Origin: JAIQFV01 sp041494885
Lineage (GTDB): Bacteria; Acidobacteriota; Terriglobia; JAIQFV01
Length of the DNA stretch: 64,000 nucleotides
Direction of reading: 5' to 3'
Assembly: GCA_041494885.1 (NCBI GenBank)
Contig: JBGQBO010000018.1
Span: 36,501 to 100,500, forward strand
Position 1 is the stretch's first letter; every line of letters begins with the position of its first letter. The notes under the pieces are model-generated. The model was not told the origin of the DNA and ran no database searches. It saw only the letters and a program-made list of their open reading frames with translations. Position numbers and translations under genes: made by a program. Shown piece by piece: positions 1 through 10,116 of this stretch.

Positions 1-1233
1 TTTCAAATCTTCACGACCCTGGATCTAGTGCTTCAAAGGGCCGCTTTTGAAGCGATGCGGGACGGGATGAAGCAGGTCGATGCCCTGGTGGCGCAGCGAA
101 CGCGCCGTCGTTTGAAGAAGGGCGAAACCGCGCCGCCGGTAGAGTTTTCTCAGCTTCCCCAGGCCGCCCTGATCGCCTTGGATCCTCACTCCGGGGAGAT
201 TAAGGCCCTCGTGGGAGGGACGGATTACGGCCTCAGTCAGCTGAATCACGTTCTGGCGAAACGCCAGCCGGGATCCTCGTTCAAGCCGTTCGTCTATGCC
301 ACGGCCTTAAACTCCGGGGTCGACGGATCCCAACCGCTCATCACGCCGGTGACGACCGTGGTGGATGAACCCACGGTGTTCACGTTCGACGATAAAACCT
401 ACGAGCCGGAAAATTTTGGACAGGAGTTCTACGGGACCGTCTCCGTGCGATTCGCGCTGACTCACTCCCTGAATGTCGCGACGATCAAGATCGCGGAGAT
501 GGTCGGGTTTCCCAAGGTGGCCGCATTCGCGATCGAGACGGGGCTGAATAACAAGATCAAGGCAACCCCCTCTATGGCTATTGGGGCCTATGAAGTCACG
601 CCCCTGGAACTGGCAGGCGCTTACACGGTATTCGCGAACCGCGGGGTGCGGGTGGATCCTATCATGATCGGAAGGATTCGCAACCAAAGCGGCCAGGACT
701 TGGAGCGTGCCCAGTTGAAAACCCGTCCCGTCCTCGATCCGAGGACCAATTATCTTCTAACGTACCTGTTGGAGGGAGTGGTCAACAACGGAACGGCAGC
801 GGGAGTCCGGGCCAGGGGGTTCTCCCTGCCCGCGGCGGGGAAGACCGGAAGTTCCCACGACGCCTGGTTCGCGGGATACACCTCCGGATTGCTGTGTATC
901 GTGTGGGTCGGGTATGACGACAATCACGATATCAAGATCGAGGGAGCGAAAGCGGCCCTGCCGATCTGGACCGAGTTTATGAAGAAGGCTGCTGCGCTGA
1001 GACCCAGGATCGTGGGAGGGCAACCCTTTACTCCTCCTGAAGGAATCGAATTCGTGAAAATTGACCCCGAGAGTGGAGAGCTGGCGAACGACAAGTGCCC
1101 CACGACCCGGGATGAGGCCTTCATCGCCGGAACCGCCCCGTTGCAGCACTGCCATCTCCATGGCGGAGGCTTCCTGCAAAGGCTGTTCGGCATTTTTGGC
1201 CACAAGGACGTTCAACCCCCGCCCAAGCCGTAG
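1..1233 (+). CDS. Class A penicillin-binding protein, C-terminal transpeptidase part (5' truncated by window edge)
   Basis: The reading frame is open from the first base, so the start and the glycosyltransferase domain lie upstream of the window. What remains is the penicillin-binding transpeptidase domain that cross-links peptidoglycan in the periplasm. The three active-site motifs are visible in order: SSFK (Ser nucleophile, about 273-284), SLN (466-474) and KTG (841-849). They are followed by the usual C-terminal segment with the KCPTTRDEAF stretch and a Cys/His-rich tail. The order GT51 then transpeptidase in PBP1A/1B enzymes is family knowledge. The exact subclass (mrcA, mrcB or ponA type) cannot be settled without the missing N-terminus. 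Confidence 0.93.
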   Translation, partial: FQIFTTLDLVLQRAAFEAMRDGMKQVDALVAQRTRRRLKKGETAPPVEFSQLPQAALIALDPHSGEIKALVGGTDYGLSQLNHVLAKRQPGSSFKPFVYATALNSGVDGSQPLITPVTTVVDEPTVFTFDDKTYEPENFGQEFYGTVSVRFALTHSLNVATIKIAEMVGFPKVAAFAIETGLNNKIKATPSMAIGAYEVTPLELAGAYTVFANRGVRVDPIMIGRIRNQSGQDLERAQLKTRPVLDPRTNYLLTYLLEGVVNNGTAAGVRARGFSLPAAGKTGSSHDAWFAGYTSGLLCIVWVGYDDNHDIKIEGAKAALPIWTEFMKKAAALRPRIVGGQPFTPPEGIEFVKIDPESGELANDKCPTTRDEAFIAGTAPLQHCHLHGGGFLQRLFGIFGHKDVQPPPKP

Positions 1234-2117
1234 CCCGCATTTGCGAAGTCGCCCCCGTAGAGCTTCCCGGCGGGACGCCTCTACAGGTGGATCGCACAAC
1301 CTCAAGCCCGAATTCCAAAGTTGAAGACGATGATCAGTGTCGGAGGAAGATTTGATTCCCATGAGTGGATGCTTTTTGAGCAAGGCTTTTATCCCCTAAG
1401 GCCCGGAGGGCTCTTAGATTGTAGCCCCACCTGAAGCTCCGTCCCGCGTTCTTTGCGGGGCGGAGCGAGGGTGGGGTACCGGTTTCCCCCATGACATCCG
1501 AGCCCCGCTTGCGGGGAGAAAGAATCTGCCGAATGGATCTTCGGATAACCATACAATAATTTCCTGGCATGTTCCTCTCCGCAATGCTTTCTCTCCGCCC
1601 CCTGTTACCCTTCTCGTTTCACGAATTAGTGGAGCCCAACTCCGCCGGTTGGATTCACCAAGCGATATCGGGAAACTGGAGTTTTTCCTGGCAGCGGGAG
1701 CGCCCTCGGAAGATCTCTTTTCCGCAAGAGTGGGCAATCTCTGTCCGAGTGCGAGGCATCGAATAGGACGATCCGTATACTGGGACCTGATGCCATTGTT
1801 TCACCCCGCAAGCGGGGCTCTCACATTTTCTCTCATCGGTACCCCACCCTCGCTCCGCAAAGAACGCGGAGCTTCCCGCCACGGCGGATCTTCGACAGGT
1901 GGGGCTACAATCTAAGAGCCCTCCGGGCCTAGAGCGGCAGCCGCCTCGCTCGAAAAGCATGGACAGACAGAACAGAGTCAGCCGTCCCTCCTTCTTTCTC
2001 CGGTCCCTTCAAGGGCAAAACAATTCCATTCTTCCTTTATTTCATTCCATTCGATTTGAATCGAAGAGCCTAACGCTTAGTTGGCGCCCTTAATTTCGGA
2101 ATTCAGGCTAAGGCAAT
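1234..2117. other. 884-bp gene-free stretch with inverted repeats
   Basis: This lies between the convergently oriented PBP gene and the GT39-like gene. No open frame here looks like protein. The main content is a long inverted repeat, listed separately. Near the right edge there is AT-rich sequence (about 2010-2095) without a clear function. Confidence 0.7.
1399..1930. repeat. Long inverted repeat pair, arms of about 120-130 bp
   Basis: The left arm (about 1399-1517) and right arm (about 1802-1930) are reverse complements with small indels. The outer 35 bases, from AGGCCCGGAGGGCTC to GTAGCCCCACCTG, match without a mismatch. Further shared blocks are GCGTTCTTTGCGG, GAGCGAGGGTGGGGTACCG and AGCCCCGCTTGCGGGG. 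About 285 bp of non-coding sequence separate the arms. There is no transposase and no obvious target duplication. It could be a non-autonomous mobile element, a genome-wide interspersed repeat or a large cruciform-forming region; the sequence does not decide. Confidence 0.75.
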
Positions 2118-3542
2118 TCAAGATTGCGACTTGCGGGTCGCAATTGCAAAGGCACCGAGGGCAATCACCTCCGGATATGCCTCCACAACATAGCGAGGTT
2201 CAGGGAAGGCGAAATACGACAGGAAAAAAGTGCGAAGGCAGATAAGAGAAAGGAGGAGGCATGCTCCCAGTAGATCCACCCTGTCCAACGAGGGGGCGTT
2301 GTGGATGAATCTCCATCCGCCGAACAAGGCGAGCGCGACGTAGCCCAGGTTGACGATGAAGAGGACAAGAGAAATCAGAAAGTCGCGCGGATCGTTCTCC
2401 CAAGCTTCGGTGATGGGAAGCAGTTTCCCTTCCAGTGGAAGAATTTCGATGCGCGGCGTGAACCAGAGTGCCAGGGCACGGAGGGCAGGAGTGATCACGA
2501 AAACACGAAGAGGATGCCGGTGCATGCGCTCGCGAGCCATCGCTTCGAATTCCGAATCGGACGCTGCATCGAGAGAGTACGATTCGTTGTGGCGGGCGAG
2601 GAGAGCCAGGATCTTGGCGCGCTGTTCAGCATTGTCGTTCGCTTTGTAGGGCAAGGCGTCCAAGGGGATCTCGGATTCTCCAACGGTCCAGATGAAGGAA
2701 TTGACATCACGAAACCTCCAGAGCCAGGTTCTGCACCAGTTGTAGTATCCACGGGGCACAAATTCGTCGGGATCCTGGGCGTAGGCAGGAGCGAGGGGTT
2801 GAAACGTCTTCAAGGTCACCAGGTTTCGAACGGTCCAGGGAAAAAGCACCAGGGCCAATCCAAGGGTTACAAGCAAGCCATCGGAAAGGATCGAGCGCCA
2901 GCGGTGATGAAAGGCTTCTCGAAGGACAAGGACCAGGCCGATGGCAACCAGCCAGATCCCGCTCTCGACCCGGAATAAAGTGGCCAATCCAGCGAACAGC
3001 CCACAAAAAAACCAACTCCTTTTCGGGGCGGAGGGCTTGAGAGCGCGAACCGCGAACAGAGTGGCGGCGGTCAGCAGAAAAGTGGTGGGGACTTCCGCAA
3101 GAATCGACGCGGCGTAGTTGGCAACGAAGGGGCACAGGGCTGCCAGCAAGAGTGCCCACTGTGCGAGTCGTCTCCTCTGTGCCACCTCTCGAGTCGAGAG
3201 ATCGAAGACAATCACCGCAATCAGAACGCACGTCAATGTATCGATCAACGCTTGAACGACACGAACGGCGGTTTCGTTGTCCTGGCCGGCGAGGGCGAAC
3301 GTGGCCGCAAGAAAGAAGGGATAACCCGGTGTGCGGGTCATCGTCGGCGGGGGGGGTTGCAGGTCCTGGGGTTGAAGATGCGAATACACCCCAAACCGGA
3401 GTAGATTTCGAGCGTAGGCTTCGTAGATGGGCGAATCGCCTCCCACGTGGGGGAAGGTGAGCGCTAGAAAAATTCGAATGGTCAAAGCCAACCACACCAG
3501 CGCTAAGGTTTGCTTTCGATGTCCCGAAAAGGCCTCAACCAT
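2118..3542 (-). CDS. GT39-like polytopic membrane glycosyltransferase (ArnT/PMT superfamily)
   Basis: This 474-aa protein has a first transmembrane helix followed by an acidic loop (FPHVGGDSPIYEAYARNLL, about residues 31-49). That arrangement is typical of GT-C enzymes, in which an Asp/Glu in the first periplasmic loop is catalytic. About ten further hydrophobic segments follow, with a soluble Trp/Arg-rich region around residues 255-340. Family members move a sugar from a polyprenyl-phosphate carrier to lipid A, protein or a glycan on the outer face of the inner membrane; the acceptor here is unknown. It stands alone, divergent from the GH18/NodB/GT2 gene 90 bp away, so a shared envelope-glycan role is possible but only inferred. 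No strong Shine-Dalgarno precedes the ATG. Confidence 0.8.
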   Translation of the reverse strand: MVEAFSGHRKQTLALVWLALTIRIFLALTFPHVGGDSPIYEAYARNLLRFGVYSHLQPQDLQPPPPTMTRTPGYPFFLAATFALAGQDNETAVRVVQALIDTLTCVLIAVIVFDLSTREVAQRRRLAQWALLLAALCPFVANYAASILAEVPTTFLLTAATLFAVRALKPSAPKRSWFFCGLFAGLATLFRVESGIWLVAIGLVLVLREAFHHRWRSILSDGLLVTLGLALVLFPWTVRNLVTLKTFQPLAPAYAQDPDEFVPRGYYNWCRTWLWRFRDVNSFIWTVGESEIPLDALPYKANDNAEQRAKILALLARHNESYSLDAASDSEFEAMARERMHRHPLRVFVITPALRALALWFTPRIEILPLEGKLLPITEAWENDPRDFLISLVLFIVNLGYVALALFGGWRFIHNAPSLDRVDLLGACLLLSLICLRTFFLSYFAFPEPRYVVEAYPEVIALGAFAIATRKSQS

Positions 3543-3634
3543 GTTTCAGAACCCGGTTTGAGATATAATCTCCTGGCAGTAATACCTGGAGGCCGCTCAT
3601 GCCCTAGCCGGTTTGGGCACCGGCTCTATCCGAA

Positions 3635-6600
3635 ATGACGAATCTTAACTCACATCGACCGGTTTTCTATGATCCCCACCAACGCCGTTGGTGGCGATGG
3701 CGACAGGGTTTCATCACCCTGGCTGCCCTGCTGGCGGTGGTGATGGTGGTCTTTGTGGCGAACGTTCTGAGCCAGCCCCGCCTGACTTCGTTAGGTCTTC
3801 CCGATCTGACCCGAGCGTATCGGCCGGTTATCGGCGAACTTTCAAAGCCGGGATTGTCGCCCAAGGAGCGTCGCAAGCGGCGGCTCGACCGGATGATAAC
3901 CCGACTGGAAAACCTGAACAAGGGCCAAGGGGCCAAACAGTCCCAGGTTGACACGTCGATCAAGGAATTCTCCGCACTCATGATCGCCTTCTTCGTCAAC
4001 TGGGATGCGACCAGCTTGACTTCGTTCCTTGCCCACTACGACAAGATCGACGTTCTGGTGCCCGAATGGCTTCAACTCGGGGACGCCAGCGGAACCCTCG
4101 TCAAGAAGCATGAGGAAGAGAAGGCCAAAATCGTTCGTGACTTCATCAAACATGGGCAGGTCGATGTCAAAATCATGCCCCTCCTCAACAACTTCAACGG
4201 TCAGGTGTGGGAAAGCGAGTTGCTCGCAAAATTCCTGGCCAACCGCCAGGCGCGAAAGCGGTTGATTGACGATCTGATCCCGTTCCTCAAGGAGAATGGG
4301 TTCATCGGGGTGAACGTCGATTTCGAGAATATTCCCCGCGCTTCCCAGATGGATCTGCATGACTTCATGCAGGAACTCTACCACGCGCTGCACACGCAAA
4401 ATCTCCTGGTTTCCCAGGACCTCCCCGCCTCAGACGGTGAATTCGATTATGGGTTTTATGCCGCCGTGAACGATTTCATCGTCCTGATGAATTACGACCA
4501 GCACTGGGAAAACTCGGCGCCCGGACCGGTGGCCTCCCAGGACTGGTTTGTCAGTAATGTCCAGGACCGGCTTGAGAAAATTCCGCACGACAAGTTGGTG
4601 ATTGCACTGGCGAACTATGGATACGATTGGGGCGTGATGGGGCGAAAGCGTTATTCCGGGAAGTCCATCACCTTTCAGGATGCCATGCGCACGGCCAAGG
4701 AGTCAGACGCCAGCCCCGAACTGGATCCCGATTCGCTGAATCCAAGCTTCGAATACTACGACGAGAACAATCGAATCCACCACGTCTGGTTTCTCGACGG
4801 GGTGACCATTTACAACCAGATTGCGCAGACGAAGTCCGTGTCCCCGCACGGCTACGCGCTCTGGCGCCTCGGTTCAGAAGATCCTTCCGCGTGGCACGTC
4901 CTGGCGGAATTTGAAACGGACTCCAAAGTGGCGGATCAGTTACGACCCCTGAAGTATGGATATGATGTGGACTACAACGGCGATGGGGAGTTGCTGACGA
5001 TCCAGAATGTACCCCAGGCGGGAGAGCGTGATCTGACCCTCGATCCCCAAATCAACCTGGTGACGGACGAATCATTTCCCAAGCTCCCCCTCGGCTATCT
5101 CATTGACCGGCGCGGACGGCAAAAAAATAAGATGGCGCTGACCTTTGATGACGGTCCTGATCCCCGCTACACGCCGCAGGTCCTCGATATCCTGAAAGAG
5201 TACAAGGCCCCCGCCACCTTTTTTCTGGTAGGACTGGAAGCCGAAAGCAACATTGGAATTGTCCGGAGGATGGTGGAGGAGGGTCACGAGATCGGGAACC
5301 ACACCTTCACGCATCCCAATATCGGAGATATTTCCACCCGGCAGTTGGGGATTGAGTTGAACCTGACCCAGCGGCTATTCCAGAGCAAGCTGGGGAGGGA
5401 ATCGCTGTTCTTCCGGCCGCCGTATGGGGTTGATTCGGAGCCGGAGGTCCCCGCGGAGGTCCAACCCCTGGAAGTCGTGCAGAAGATGGGGTACCTGCTG
5501 GTGGGGGAGCGACCGGATTCGAATGACTGGTTTATCAGGGACCCGGATGAGATTGTCAAGACGGTGATTGAGCAGGCATCCCATGGGAACGTGCTGCTCT
5601 TACACGATGCCGGAGGGGACCGTGAGGCCACGGTGCTGGCGCTGCCCCGGATCATCACAGAGCTCCGCAAGAACGGTTACGAGCTGGTGGGGCTGTCCGC
5701 CCTGCTGGGGCGAACGCGGGATGCGGTCATGCCTCTGGTCACCTCGAACGAGCAGTGGCGGGCGCGTCTCGATAACGTGGCATTTACTCTGTTCAGCGTG
5801 CTGGATCACGCCTTTCACTGGTTGTTCCTCGTTGGCATCGTTTTTGGAATTGGTCGGTTCATATTCATTGGGACCCTCGCGATCATCCAGGAGATCCTGC
5901 GACATCGGGAGAAATTCAACGAGAATTTTACCCCCTTCGTGAGCGTCATTGTTCCGGCCCACAACGAAGAAAAAGTCATCGTGCGAACCATTGCTGCCCT
6001 GCTCCGGTCAGACTATCCCCGTTTCGATGTCATCGTGGTGGATGATGGCTCGACGGATGCCACCGCAGACCGGGTGTCGGAAGCCTTTGGCCGGGATGCG
6101 CGGGTCCGTCTCTTCGTTCAGGAGAACTCCGGGAAGGCGGGCGCGCTGAATTCCGGCTTGGAGCAGTCCGTCTCTGAAATCATCATTGCCCTGGACGCCG
6201 ACACGCTCTTCGATCGTGACACCATGCGCAAGCTGGTGCGGCACTTTGAAGAGAAGGAGGTGGGGGCTGTGGCCGGGAATACCAAGGTCGGCAACCGGGT
6301 GAACCTGCTGACCCGCTGGCAGGCCCTGGAGTACGTGACTTCACAGAACCTCGACCGCCGGGCCTTTGACGCGCTGAACTGCATCACGGTCGTACCCGGC
6401 GCCGTGGGAGCCTGGCGCCGCGATCTCATCCAGGAAGTGGGAGGCTTCACCAACGACACGCTGGCGGAGGACACCGATTTGACGATCTCCATCCGCCGTC
6501 TCGGCTATGACATTGTTTATGAAGATGAGGCGCTGGCTTACACGGAGGCCCCGGACACAATCCGGAATTTTATCAAACAGCGCTTCCGCTGGACTTATGG

Positions 6601-7048
6601 AACGATGCAATCAGTATGGAAGCACCGGGATACCTTCCTGCGCCGCCGCTATGGGTCTCTCGGCTGGGTCGCTTTGCCGAATATTGTGACTTTTCAAATC
6701 CTCTTCCCCCTGATCTCCCCCCTCATGGATTTTCTGATGATCGTCGCGATCGTAATTGCCGGCCTGCAGCATCATTATCACGGGACTTCCTATTCCGCGA
6801 CCAATCTACTGCGCATCGCATTGTTCTATGCCATTTTTCTCGCCGTCGATTACTTGACCTGTGTGCTCGCCTTTATTCTGGAGTGGAAGGAAGATTGGAA
6901 GCTCCTGGTCTGGCTCTTCTGGCAGCGGCTGCTCTACCGGCAGGTGATGTATTACATCGCGGCAAAATCATTGTTTGCCGCCCTGAGGGGCCGCTCCGTG
7001 GCCTGGGGGAAGGTGGAACGAAAGGCGACCATCCCGATGGGACGATGA
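3635..7048 (+). CDS. Three-domain GH18-like / polysaccharide deacetylase (NodB) / GT2 glycosyltransferase fusion
   Basis: This 1137-aa membrane protein has a TM anchor at about residues 25-47. A GH18-like (YaaH-type) domain covers about 90-440, with the signature GVNVDFENIP and a candidate catalytic Glu at 231. A NodB-type deacetylase covers about 490-700: TFDDGPD with metal-binding Asp near 505-506, then GNHTFTH, FFRPPYG and LLLHDAG. Two or so TM helices follow at about 715-755. A processive GT2 domain covers about 768-1000 with VVDDGST, DAD, EDTD and QRFRW motifs, and C-terminal TM helices follow. Known relatives make or modify beta-linked N-acetylglucosamine polymers (PgaC/NodC-like synthesis plus PgaB-like deacetylation and hydrolysis). 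Here all three activities appear on one chain, which suggests coupled synthesis, de-N-acetylation and trimming of an exopolysaccharide. The product is inferred. Confidence 0.88.
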   Translation: MTNLNSHRPVFYDPHQRRWWRWRQGFITLAALLAVVMVVFVANVLSQPRLTSLGLPDLTRAYRPVIGELSKPGLSPKERRKRRLDRMITRLENLNKGQGAKQSQVDTSIKEFSALMIAFFVNWDATSLTSFLAHYDKIDVLVPEWLQLGDASGTLVKKHEEEKAKIVRDFIKHGQVDVKIMPLLNNFNGQVWESELLAKFLANRQARKRLIDDLIPFLKENGFIGVNVDFENIPRASQMDLHDFMQELYHALHTQNLLVSQDLPASDGEFDYGFYAAVNDFIVLMNYDQHWENSAPGPVASQDWFVSNVQDRLEKIPHDKLVIALANYGYDWGVMGRKRYSGKSITFQDAMRTAKESDASPELDPDSLNPSFEYYDENNRIHHVWFLDGVTIYNQIAQTKSVSPHGYALWRLGSEDPSAWHVLAEFETDSKVADQLRPLKYGYDVDYNGDGELLTIQNVPQAGERDLTLDPQINLVTDESFPKLPLGYLIDRRGRQKNKMALTFDDGPDPRYTPQVLDILKEYKAPATFFLVGLEAESNIGIVRRMVEEGHEIGNHTFTHPNIGDISTRQLGIELNLTQRLFQSKLGRESLFFRPPYGVDSEPEVPAEVQPLEVVQKMGYLLVGERPDSNDWFIRDPDEIVKTVIEQASHGNVLLLHDAGGDREATVLALPRIITELRKNGYELVGLSALLGRTRDAVMPLVTSNEQWRARLDNVAFTLFSVLDHAFHWLFLVGIVFGIGRFIFIGTLAIIQEILRHREKFNENFTPFVSVIVPAHNEEKVIVRTIAALLRSDYPRFDVIVVDDGSTDATADRVSEAFGRDARVRLFVQENSGKAGALNSGLEQSVSEIIIALDADTLFDRDTMRKLVRHFEEKEVGAVAGNTKVGNRVNLLTRWQALEYVTSQNLDRRAFDALNCITVVPGAVGAWRRDLIQEVGGFTNDTLAEDTDLTISIRRLGYDIVYEDEALAYTEAPDTIRNFIKQRFRWTYGTMQSVWKHRDTFLRRRYGSLGWVALPNIVTFQILFPLISPLMDFLMIVAIVIAGLQHHYHGTSYSATNLLRIALFYAIFLAVDYLTCVLAFILEWKEDWKLLVWLFWQRLLYRQVMYYIAAKSLFAALRGRSVAWGKVERKATIPMGR

Positions 7049-7457
7049 AGCCCTGGAGAACCGGCTGCAAACCCACACCTCCTTGATTCAACCCGGGCGA
7101 CCATTCAATGTATTCCGATGGGAGACGACGTTCTTCACTCTGTAATCTCCTCTCTATCTCCTCAGAGGTTTCACTTGGATAAAACTGAATTTCAAAAACA
7201 AAGATAACAGCCTTTTCCGGACACCTCCCGCTTCTCCTTCCACTTCACATCCTTCCACCGTTCGCATACAATGACGCCGGGATCTCACCGCAATCTCAGC
7301 GTATCTGTAGACCTTCAAACCCTGAATTCCGAAATTCAGGCGGCAGGGTGCAACGGTGTTCCCGTTGCTGAAAGACTCTGTTGAGATATCAAGATTCAAG
7401 CTGGATCGGGGATAGGCTCTATTCGCTCAAAGGGTTGGACCCTTGATTGTGAGGCGC
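7049..7457. other. 409-bp intergenic region upstream of polA
   Basis: No convincing gene is seen. It contains a short palindromic motif around GAATTCCGAAATTC (about 7323-7336) and probably the polA promoter, but no clear -35/-10 pair was recognised. Confidence 0.5.
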
Positions 7458-10115
7458 ATGAATACGACTCCGGAATCGAATCCTCGGAAAACGCTCTACC
7501 TCATTGACGGCATGTCGCAAATCTTTCGGGCCTTTTTTGCGCTGCCGCCCATGGCCACCTCCAAGGGTTTGCCCACCAATGCTATTCGCGGCTTTACGGC
7601 CATTCTCCGAAAGATCATCCAAACGCATCGGCCGGATTATCTCGGGGTGGCCTTTGACATGGCCGAACCTACCTTCCGGCATGACTCCTTTGCGGATTAT
7701 AAGAAAGACCGGCCGGAGATGCCGGAAGATTTGTCTCTCCAGTTGCCTTACATCCGGAGGGTTTGTGCGGCCCTGCGCGTTCCCATCATTCAATTCGAAA
7801 GATTTGAGGCGGACGATATTATCGGGACACTTACGCGAAAGGGTGAAGAGCAGGCTCTCGACATCGTCATCGTCACCCAGGACAAGGACATGTTCCAGCT
7901 GGTGGACGATCACGTACGGGTCATGCGAGCTTCGCGCCAAGGCGATGAGACCCTTTACGACCCTTCCGGAGTCGAAGAGCTCATGGGACTACCTCCTGAG
8001 AAGATCATCGACTATCTTGGACTCTGCGGCGATGCCGTCGACAACATTCCCGGGGCTCCGGGGATCGGGGAAAAGGGCGCCAGGAAATTACTGGCTGAAT
8101 TTGGCTCCATTGAGGCCCTGCTGGAGCGATGGAATGAGGTGCCCAACAAACGTTACAGCGAATCCCTGCGAGACAATCGGGACCTCATTTTGAAGTCAAA
8201 GGACCTGGCGACCATCCGGTTGGATGTTCCCGTTGAATTAAACCTCGAAGAGCTTCATCTCGATCCTCCTGATCGCCAGGCGGTGTTCGAGTTGTTCCGG
8301 GAGCTGGAATTCAACACCCTGCTCAAAGAGTTTGAGGAGGAGGCGAAATCACGAGAAGCCGATCCGAAATCCGTCACGCGTCCCGAGGAGAACCACAAAG
8401 AGGAAGCTTCCTACCCGACCCTCAAGAGTCTTGAAGAGGTAAAACAATTCGTCTCGAAGCTTAACAATGAAAAATCAGTCGCGGTCTCCATTGCCCAAGA
8501 TCGACCCAGCCTATCCCACGACTCCGTGGGTGAGATTGGCTTGGCCAATGGAACCGTGGGTGCCGCGAGTGTAGAAGTGGGAAATGAGGAATTCCGGGAG
8601 GCGAGCGGGTTGGCAGCACTCCTTGGAGACCGGGAGATTGCCAAACTGATTCATGACAGCAAAACGGCCGCGCTGAATCTGCAGCGGGTGGCGGGGCTGA
8701 CATTGGGCGGCGTCGGCGACGATACCCTGTTGATGTCCTACTTGTTGAATGCAAATGAGAGCAATCATTCGCTGGAGCGCGTGGCCCGGGCCCACTTGAA
8801 TGAGGATCTGCCCCCCGGTCCGGCCGCCGCGGCTGATTTTACGCAGCGCCTTGCTCCGCTGTTGAGGCGGGAGATTGAAGCCCTCGGATTGAAGCCGGTC
8901 TATGAGGACGTTGAACTCCCCCTGGCCGGCGTCCTCGTCCGCGTGGAACAGAATGGCATGCGCGTGGATGAGAAAATCCTGGCTGCTCTTTCGACGGAAT
9001 TTGAGTCGAAACTCATTGAACTCACCCATAGCATTTACCAGTTGGCCGGCACGGAATTTAATATTAACTCTCCCAAGCAATTGGGCGAAATCTTGTTCGA
9101 AAAGCTCAACCTCCCTTCCGGAAAAAAATCGAAGAAATCGGGCCAATACTCCACCGCCATCGATGTGCTCGAAGAGCTCGCCGCGAGCTACGAGCTGCCA
9201 CGGTTGATCCTGGATTATCGGCAGATCGCGAAACTCAAGTCGACCTATGTGGATGCCCTGCCGAAGCTGATCAATCCGCACACACACCGCCTTCACACTT
9301 CCTTCAATCAGACGGTGGCGGCGACGGGGCGGCTCTCCTCCACAGAGCCCAACCTTCAAAACATTCCCATCCGCACGGAACTGGGAAGGAAAATCCGCTC
9401 CGCCTTTGTCGCGGAGACGGAGTGTCTGTTGCTGTCGGCGGATTATTCGCAGATCGAATTGCGCCTCCTGGCTCACCTCAGCGAAGATGCGGTGCTGGTC
9501 GATGCCTTCCAACGCGGCGAGGATATTCACGCTCGAACGGCGGAAGAGATTTTCGGCGTGGCCCCGCTGATGCAGACTCCTGATCATCGCCGCCAGGCCA
9601 AGGCCATCAATTTCGGGATTGTGTACGGGTTGAGCCCATTCGGTCTGGCACAACAGCTGGGCATCTCGAATGCCGATGCGAAGAATTATATTGAGGCCTA
9701 CTTCACCCGCTACAAGGGAGTCAAGCGATTCATCGAACGCGTGCTTGCGGAAACCAGGAAGTCCGGAGAGGTTCGCACGCTCCTGGGAAGACTTCGACGC
9801 ATCCCTGATATCAATTCCAGAAATCCCACCATGCGCGGGTTTGCGGAGCGCACCGCCATCAATACCCCGCTGCAGGGCACGGCGGCTGATCTGATCAAGC
9901 TGGCGATGATTCAAATCGACCAGCAGCTTCTCTCACAAAACTTGAGGGCAAAGATGATCCTCCAGGTTCACGACGAACTCGTGTTTGAGGTTCCTGAGAA
10001 CGAGATCGATCCTTTGCGCAAGCTCGTCAAGCAGGGGATGGAACATGTATACAAGCTGCGTGTCCCGTTGATCGTGGATGTTTCAGTTGGAAAAAACTGG
10101 CGGGATGTGGAGTGA
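7458..10115 (+). CDS. polA: DNA polymerase I
   Basis: This is a full-length family A polymerase of 885 aa. The N-terminal 5'-3' exonuclease (about residues 10-300) begins KTLYLIDGMSQIFRAFFALP and keeps the clustered acidic residues (EADDII, TQDKDM, GDAVDNIPG). The middle domain corresponds to the 3'-5' exonuclease, but the first catalytic pair is gone: where E. coli has Asp355-Thr-Glu357 this protein reads VSIAQD. The polymerase domain has motif A (SADYSQIELR), motif B (RQAKAINFGIVYG) and motif C (QVHDELVFE). It fills gaps during repair and replaces RNA primers. The ATG at 7458 is preferred because GAGG lies just upstream; an in-frame TTG at 7443 is the alternative. Loss of proofreading is common in Pol I outside proteobacteria. 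Confidence 0.97.
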   Translation: MNTTPESNPRKTLYLIDGMSQIFRAFFALPPMATSKGLPTNAIRGFTAILRKIIQTHRPDYLGVAFDMAEPTFRHDSFADYKKDRPEMPEDLSLQLPYIRRVCAALRVPIIQFERFEADDIIGTLTRKGEEQALDIVIVTQDKDMFQLVDDHVRVMRASRQGDETLYDPSGVEELMGLPPEKIIDYLGLCGDAVDNIPGAPGIGEKGARKLLAEFGSIEALLERWNEVPNKRYSESLRDNRDLILKSKDLATIRLDVPVELNLEELHLDPPDRQAVFELFRELEFNTLLKEFEEEAKSREADPKSVTRPEENHKEEASYPTLKSLEEVKQFVSKLNNEKSVAVSIAQDRPSLSHDSVGEIGLANGTVGAASVEVGNEEFREASGLAALLGDREIAKLIHDSKTAALNLQRVAGLTLGGVGDDTLLMSYLLNANESNHSLERVARAHLNEDLPPGPAAAADFTQRLAPLLRREIEALGLKPVYEDVELPLAGVLVRVEQNGMRVDEKILAALSTEFESKLIELTHSIYQLAGTEFNINSPKQLGEILFEKLNLPSGKKSKKSGQYSTAIDVLEELAASYELPRLILDYRQIAKLKSTYVDALPKLINPHTHRLHTSFNQTVAATGRLSSTEPNLQNIPIRTELGRKIRSAFVAETECLLLSADYSQIELRLLAHLSEDAVLVDAFQRGEDIHARTAEEIFGVAPLMQTPDHRRQAKAINFGIVYGLSPFGLAQQLGISNADAKNYIEAYFTRYKGVKRFIERVLAETRKSGEVRTLLGRLRRIPDINSRNPTMRGFAERTAINTPLQGTAADLIKLAMIQIDQQLLSQNLRAKMILQVHDELVFEVPENEIDPLRKLVKQGMEHVYKLRVPLIVDVSVGKNWRDVE

Positions 10116-10116
10116 T

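Noticed and set aside
8511..9914. 467-aa open frame on the minus strand within polA
   Set aside because: It is fully antisense to conserved polymerase motifs and its composition is that of a reverse-frame shadow; polA is certain.
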